From: Pelagibacterium montanilacus
Lineage (GTDB): Bacteria > Pseudomonadota > Alphaproteobacteria > Rhizobiales > Devosiaceae
Reading direction: 5' to 3'
Length of the DNA: 64,000 nucleotides
NCBI RefSeq assembly: GCF_003992665.1
Contig: NZ_RZMX01000036.1
Coordinates: 62,001-126,000 of the forward strand
The notes under the pieces were generated by a model. It made no database searches, was not told where the DNA came from, and was given only the letters and a program-made list of their open reading frames with translations. Made by a program: the position numbers and the translations under genes. Numbering within the stretch: position 1 is the stretch's first letter; the number at the start of each line of letters is the position of its first letter. This document shows, in pieces, positions 60,795-64,000 of the stretch.

Positions 60795-62087
60795 ATGAAC
60801 CGTACGTTCATGACGGTGCTAGCCGCATCCTTGCTTGGAACAGCGTCAACCGCGGCACTGACCCAGGAGAGCGACGCGCTTGCCCAACAGGGTCAGAGCT
60901 GCGAAGCGCTCGCCGTGCTGATTGAGGAGAACCCCGATCGCCTCCAGGAGGAATGGATCCGGCAAGCCGATGGCGTTGTGCAGGGCGCCTCGGCACAGGA
61001 ATGCGACACGTATTACCAACAGGCGCGCACCGCGCTCGACAATGAGCAGCAGGGTGTGCAGGGCCAGGGCGCGGACGCCGAAGCAGAAGCACGCATCGTC
61101 GTCACCCAGCCCGACCCCGAAGTCAGCGTCCAGCAGCCCGCGCCCGAAGTTTCGGTGTCCCAGGGCCAGCCGGAGGTCAACGTTAACCAGGGTCAGCCCG
61201 ACGTGCTCGTGCGCCAGACCTCGCCGAACGTGCGCGTTCAGGTGCCCCAGCCCACCATCACCATAGATCAGCCCGCGCCCGAGATCATCATCACGATGCC
61301 CGAGCCGGACGTGAACGTGGCCACCCCCGAGCCTCAGGTCGAAGTCGGCCAGGCCCAGCCTGAAGTCAGTGTCGATCAGGGCGAACCCCAGGTGCAGGTG
61401 CAGGCCCAGCCCGAGACCGGAGATGACGGGGAAGCCGACGTCGAGGTCCAGCAGGGTGAGGCGCAGGTCGTCCAGCAGCCCGCCGAGGGCGAAGCCCAGG
61501 TCAACGTTCAGCAGCAGGAACCCAATATCCGCTACGAGTCCGCCGAGCCCAACGTTCAGGTCGAGCAGGAGGGCGAACCCCAGATCCAGTTCACCGAATC
61601 CGGCGAGCCCGACATCCAGGTCCGCCAGGCCGGCGATCAGCGGGCCGAGGATAGCCAGCCGGAGGCAGACCGGCAGCAGCAGACCGCTGCGCAGGGCACC
61701 AACGACGAGCGTGCAGACACCTCCGAGGAGTCCACGACTGCGCTTCTGGCCGATGAAGACCGGCAGATGGAGGCCGGCCAGCCCCGCCCCTACAGCGTTG
61801 CCGACATCGTCGACCGCGATGTTATCAACGCCGAAGGCCAGGAACTGGGCACCGTAGACCGTCTCGTCATGGTCGAGGGCCGTGCTTATACCGTCCTCGC
61901 GCATGGAGGCTTTCTGGGCATGGGCGAGGAAGAGGTTGCCCTGCCGCTCGACTCCATGTCGGTCGTGGATGGCCAGCTCGTCATGCGCGGCATGACCCAG
62001 CAGGATATCGACGCACTGCCCGAGTTCGAAGGCGACGCGGCGCAGCAGATCGACACCGATCAGCAGGTCGAGATCGGCACGCCCTAA
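60795..62087 (+). CDS. Exported protein with VxV/PxP repeats and C-terminal PRC-barrel domain
   Basis: 430 residues with a signal peptide (cleavage near AALTQ). Residues 25-95 are helical with two cysteines. Residues 100-290 consist of about fifteen short repeats of 9-10 residues of the form (Q/E)P-(D/E/Q)-V-x-V-x-Q (for example PDPEVSVQQ, PAPEVSVSQ, QPEVNVNQG, EPQVQVQ), very acidic and Gln-rich. Residues 330-420 form a PRC-barrel (YSVADIVDRDVINAEGQELGTVDRLVM, LAHGGFLGMGEEEVALPL). The repeats may build a stacked beta structure or a flexible rod. Function unknown; a cell-envelope or stress role is a guess. GGGAG precedes the ATG. Confidence 0.82.
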   Translation: MNRTFMTVLAASLLGTASTAALTQESDALAQQGQSCEALAVLIEENPDRLQEEWIRQADGVVQGASAQECDTYYQQARTALDNEQQGVQGQGADAEAEARIVVTQPDPEVSVQQPAPEVSVSQGQPEVNVNQGQPDVLVRQTSPNVRVQVPQPTITIDQPAPEIIITMPEPDVNVATPEPQVEVGQAQPEVSVDQGEPQVQVQAQPETGDDGEADVEVQQGEAQVVQQPAEGEAQVNVQQQEPNIRYESAEPNVQVEQEGEPQIQFTESGEPDIQVRQAGDQRAEDSQPEADRQQQTAAQGTNDERADTSEESTTALLADEDRQMEAGQPRPYSVADIVDRDVINAEGQELGTVDRLVMVEGRAYTVLAHGGFLGMGEEEVALPLDSMSVVDGQLVMRGMTQQDIDALPEFEGDAAQQIDTDQQVEIGTP

Positions 62088-62190
62088 AGCGTTTCGAGGA
62101 AATGTGGATACACTTTTCCGGCTCGGAAACGCGACAGAGCAGAGATTTGGGGCTCCAGTCGCTATTCAATCAAAATGGGACCAGCTCCAA
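62088..62190 (+). repeat. Dispersed two-hairpin intergenic repeat, copy D
   Basis: Starts right after the PRC-barrel gene stop with gcgtttcgaggaaatgtgg and the first stem, then ggctcggaaacgcgaca and a weakened second stem around ctattcaatcaaaatggg. More diverged than copies A and E. Confidence 0.75.
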
Positions 62191-62242
62191 GCCAGCTATG
62201 GACGGGGTGGACAGCCCTCCCCGTCATCGCGAAATAACGAAA

Positions 62243-62269
62243 GGCCCGTGCTCTCGCACGGGCCTTTTT
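62243..62269 (+). terminator. Rho-independent terminator or leader attenuator
   Basis: Stem GGCCCGTGC/GCACGGGCC with loop TCTC followed by TTTTT. It lies 19 bases before the start of the ion-channel gene and could end the preceding transcript or attenuate the channel gene. Confidence 0.8.
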
Positions 62270-62287
62270 CTCAAGAGGCAGAGGATA

Positions 62288-62707
62288 ATGCTTACGGCGA
62301 CAGTGATATCGGGTTTGATGGTGGGGTTCTCGCTCACCCTGCATTTCCAGGCCATGATGGGCACCCGCGCCCTACTTTCAGGCAGCGGCGTCCCCAGACA
62401 CTTTGGGGCGCTCCTTGGCATGTGCGCCATGTTCCTCGCCCAGATCGTCTCGATCTTTGCCTATGCCTGCGTCTATTGGGCGGCCGAGGACTGGCTGGCC
62501 ATCGGCGGGCTGGAAGGTGAACGCGAATGCGGCTTTATCGACCCGTTCTACTTCTCGCTCATGAGCTACACGACCTTGGGCGTGGGCGACATTTACCCCA
62601 CCGGCGCGTTCCGCGTCCTCTCGGGCATCCAGGCCCTCAACGGCTTCGCCCTCATAGGCTGGACCGCCTCCTTCGCCTACACCCTGATGCGCAACGGCCC
62701 CGACTGA
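62288..62707 (+). CDS. Small two-transmembrane ion channel (Ion_trans_2 type)
   Basis: 139 residues from the ATG at 62288, preceded by GAGGCAGAGGATA. The helix MLTATVISGLMVGFSLTLHFQAMMG, a second segment FLAQIVSIFAYACVYWAAE, then the pore helix FYFSLMSYTTLGVGDIYPTG and a final helix LSGIQALNGFALIGWTASFAYTL. The filter TLGVGD corresponds to TVGYGD in potassium channels with Tyr changed to Val, as often seen in bacterial two-helix channels. There is no ligand-binding domain. Probably a monovalent cation channel in the inner membrane. Confidence 0.85.
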   Translation: MLTATVISGLMVGFSLTLHFQAMMGTRALLSGSGVPRHFGALLGMCAMFLAQIVSIFAYACVYWAAEDWLAIGGLEGERECGFIDPFYFSLMSYTTLGVGDIYPTGAFRVLSGIQALNGFALIGWTASFAYTLMRNGPD

Positions 62708-62757
62708 GAACCACGGGCGCCCGGCTTCTTCTGCTCCAGGAAAAGGGTGCCTGGAGT

Positions 62758-62857
62758 GATTCCAGGAAAAGTGGAGACACTTTTCCGCTTCGGAAGCGCC
62801 ATAAATCAAAAACTTGGAGCTCCTGTTCTGATTCAATCAGAACAGGACATGCTCTAG
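62758..62857 (+). repeat. Dispersed two-hairpin intergenic repeat, copy E
   Basis: Close to copy A: first stem GGAAAAGTG with loop GAGA and CACTTTTCC, then gcttcggaagcgccataaatc and a perfect second stem GTTCTGAT/ATCAGAAC around a 3-base loop. It ends next to a fragment of a regulator gene. Confidence 0.85.
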
Positions 62858-62995
62858 CACTGGGACATCATCGAATCCCTGGAGGCCAGCGATCGTTCGC
62901 GCGCAATTGTTGCAGCGCGCAAACACCGCCTTGGCAGCGGCGCCGATATCATCGCGCGCTTCCGCGACGAGGTCCTGAGACACAAAACAAGGACA
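62858..62995 (+). pseudogene. Remnant resembling the C-terminal end of a GntR-family FCD domain
   Basis: In one frame, without any start, 46 codons read HWDIIESLEASDRSRAIVAA then RKHRLGSGADIIARFRDEVL. This looks like the last two helices of an FCD ligand-binding domain (HxxIxxALxxxDxxxAxxxxxxH pattern). A stop codon from the repeat lies directly upstream, so the gene is cut off at the repeat boundary. The assignment is tentative. Confidence 0.4.
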
Positions 62996-63157
62996 AGGTC
63001 AGGAACAAGTTGGAGAAGATCACGCGTTCCCCTGCCTGAGGCGAGATCGCGTCCGCTGCGTCTCCTTGTCCTTTGCGGAGCCTGTGGCTCTGGCGCAGAT
63101 CGGCAGGCATTTTCCCACCCCATGCGGAAAACCTCGGCCCATTGAGACCCGGCGCCG

Positions 63158-63187
63158 ATGCCCGGGGCCATTGACGACCCCGGGCAT
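63158..63187 (-). terminator. Strong hairpin, likely transcript end
   Basis: Perfect stem ATGCCCGGGG with CCCCGGGCAT and a 10-base loop, about 70 bases after the isochorismatase-like stop on the minus strand. No T-tract follows, so it may be a Rho-associated end or message-stabilising structure. Confidence 0.5.
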
Positions 63188-63257
63188 GCAGCCGTTCATC
63201 TGGCCCAGCGTGCGACCGAGAAGATCGGCGCTTGCCGCGCCGCTCCGACCGCAGGGC

Positions 63258-63950
63258 TCACTTGGCCGGGAAATGAGTATCGAGGTGGTCCACGATCTCC
63301 TCGACATGCATTACGTCGACATATTTGTGATGAAGGTCAAAGAGGTTGACCTTGTGGGTCAGCTCATGGCGATCGAACGTGGCTTCTTCGGCGATCGAGA
63401 CGTGGAACCCGTTTGAATAGGCATCCACCGCGCTGGCCCGAACGCATCCGCTTGTGCTTTCTCCCAGCATGATCAGGCTCTGGACGCCGAGAAAGTTCAG
63501 GTGCGAGACGATCGGAGTGCCCTGGAACACGCTGGCGCGCTGCTTGTAGAGCACGATATCGCCGTCCTCGGGCGTGAACTCGGGATAGATGTCGAAATCC
63601 TCCTTGGTCCAGGTCACGTTCTTGCGCTTGGTCGAACCCACGCCCTTGGGCCGGTTCATCGGGCGAAAATCCTGGGTGCAATAGAAGATGGGGATACCGG
63701 CCCGCCGCGCAGCCGAGATGATCTGCTTGGTCGGCTCGATGGCCCGGTGCGCATAGATTCCGCAGGTATTGGGGTGCTCGTCCTGGATGTCGAGCGGCAT
63801 TTCGGGGCCGCCGCGATAGACGATATTGTAGAGATCGATACACACGAGCGCAGGCTTGGGACCCACGAACGTCTCGCGCTCATAGACCGAATACAGGTCC
63901 ATCATGTCCTGGGGCACGACATCGGCCCAGCAATGGTTTTCAAAGCTCAT
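63258..63950 (-). CDS. Isochorismatase-like cysteine hydrolase
   Basis: 230 residues, cytosolic. The catalytic triad of the family is visible: Asp39 in PALVCIDLYN, Lys136 in DIVLYKQRASVFQGT, Cys169 in LGESTSGCVRASAVDAYSNGFHV. Family members hydrolyse amides or enol ethers (nicotinamidase, ureidoacrylate, N-carbamoylsarcosine, isochorismate). The long N-terminus and HLNFLGVQSLIMLGES region fit the N-carbamoylsarcosine amidohydrolase/maleamate branch, but the substrate is uncertain. The preceding gene ends 14 bases upstream in the same direction, so the two form an operon. Confidence 0.86.
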   Translation of the reverse strand: MSFENHCWADVVPQDMMDLYSVYERETFVGPKPALVCIDLYNIVYRGGPEMPLDIQDEHPNTCGIYAHRAIEPTKQIISAARRAGIPIFYCTQDFRPMNRPKGVGSTKRKNVTWTKEDFDIYPEFTPEDGDIVLYKQRASVFQGTPIVSHLNFLGVQSLIMLGESTSGCVRASAVDAYSNGFHVSIAEEATFDRHELTHKVNLFDLHHKYVDVMHVEEIVDHLDTHFPAK

Positions 63951-63964
63951 TGGTGTCTCCTTTT

Positions 63965-64000
63965 CTAGAACACTTCAGTGGTGGTTATCGGGATATCGAC
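63965..64000 (-). CDS. 3' end of an unidentified gene
   Basis: The last 11 codons (VDIPITTTEVF) and a TAG stop at 63967 are inside the window; the gene enters from the right edge. AAGGAGAC and the isochorismatase-like start follow within 14 bases, so it is the upstream partner in that operon. Too short to identify. Confidence 0.6.
   Translation of the reverse strand, partial: VDIPITTTEVF

Larger units (their letters stand above)
62708..63257. other. Gene-poor interval before the isochorismatase-like gene
   Basis: 550 bases between two convergent genes. It holds a full repeat copy (62758-62857), a likely regulator remnant (62858-62995) and a strong hairpin (63158-63187). No intact gene is seen. 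Confidence 0.6.

Noticed and set aside
60795-62087. The Gln/Val repeat region as a CRISPR or DNA tandem-repeat array
   Set aside because: The DNA units are not identical, have no constant spacers, and lie in frame inside one long gene with a signal peptide and a PRC barrel.

Overview
This is a high-GC, gene-dense chromosomal segment of an alphaproteobacterium. It most resembles Hyphomicrobiales of the Devosia/Pelagibacterium type. That placement is inferred from gene families: many UgpC/Dpp-type ABC importers, OpgG/OpgH, a phosphatase-sulfide:quinone reductase fusion, the TIGR02587/TIGR02588 pair, and a dispersed intergenic repeat with two stem-loops. No tRNA, rRNA, transposase or CRISPR array was seen.

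Layout. Positions 1-8.7 kb hold the end of a TRAP transporter locus, a SAM methyltransferase, the phosphatase/SQR fusion, opgH-opgG (osmoregulated periplasmic glucans), an EEP-family hydrolase and a cytochrome b561. Positions 8.8-12.1 kb are a coupled operon: CDP-alcohol phosphatidyltransferase, sulfatase-like transferase and YbhN-type flippase-like protein. Positions 12.2-16.7 kb encode a four-gene sugar ABC importer.

Positions 17.0-27.85 kb are the most unusual part. Nine minus-strand genes are packed end to end, mostly with 1-4 base overlaps. They encode five exported proteins of unknown function built from repeated beta-rich modules (two end in SH3-like domains), then DUF3137, LemA, a small exported protein and DUF805. 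Divergent from them is a LuxR-type regulator (28.1-30.1 kb) fused to an alpha/beta-hydrolase fold lacking its catalytic Ser and His. The shared upstream region holds two 18-bp palindromes of identical geometry, 73 bp apart centre to centre. Convergent to it is a second LuxR/hydrolase fusion with the domains in the opposite order.

Positions 31.9-49.3 kb hold an Fe(III)-type ABC operon with a histidine phosphatase, apparently under RpiR control (repeated TGCAR-N6-TTGCA sites). They also hold a scattered LacI regulon (GGTAGCGCTACC-like sites) joining two uncommon glycoside-hydrolase-like proteins, a DadA-like oxidoreductase and a Dpp-type importer. Positions 49.6-59.3 kb carry that LacI gene, an ArsR-type regulator with a beta-rich sensor-like domain, a GH51 arabinofuranosidase and a second Dpp-type importer, a likely arabino-oligosaccharide utilisation locus. 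Positions 59.4-64 kb hold the TIGR02587/TIGR02588 pair, an exported VxV-repeat/PRC-barrel protein, a small two-helix ion channel, repeats with a regulator remnant, and an isochorismatase-like hydrolase.

Functions are assigned by reading the translated sequence for family motifs; no database search was run. Starts were chosen from visible ribosome binding sites and stop/start overlaps.
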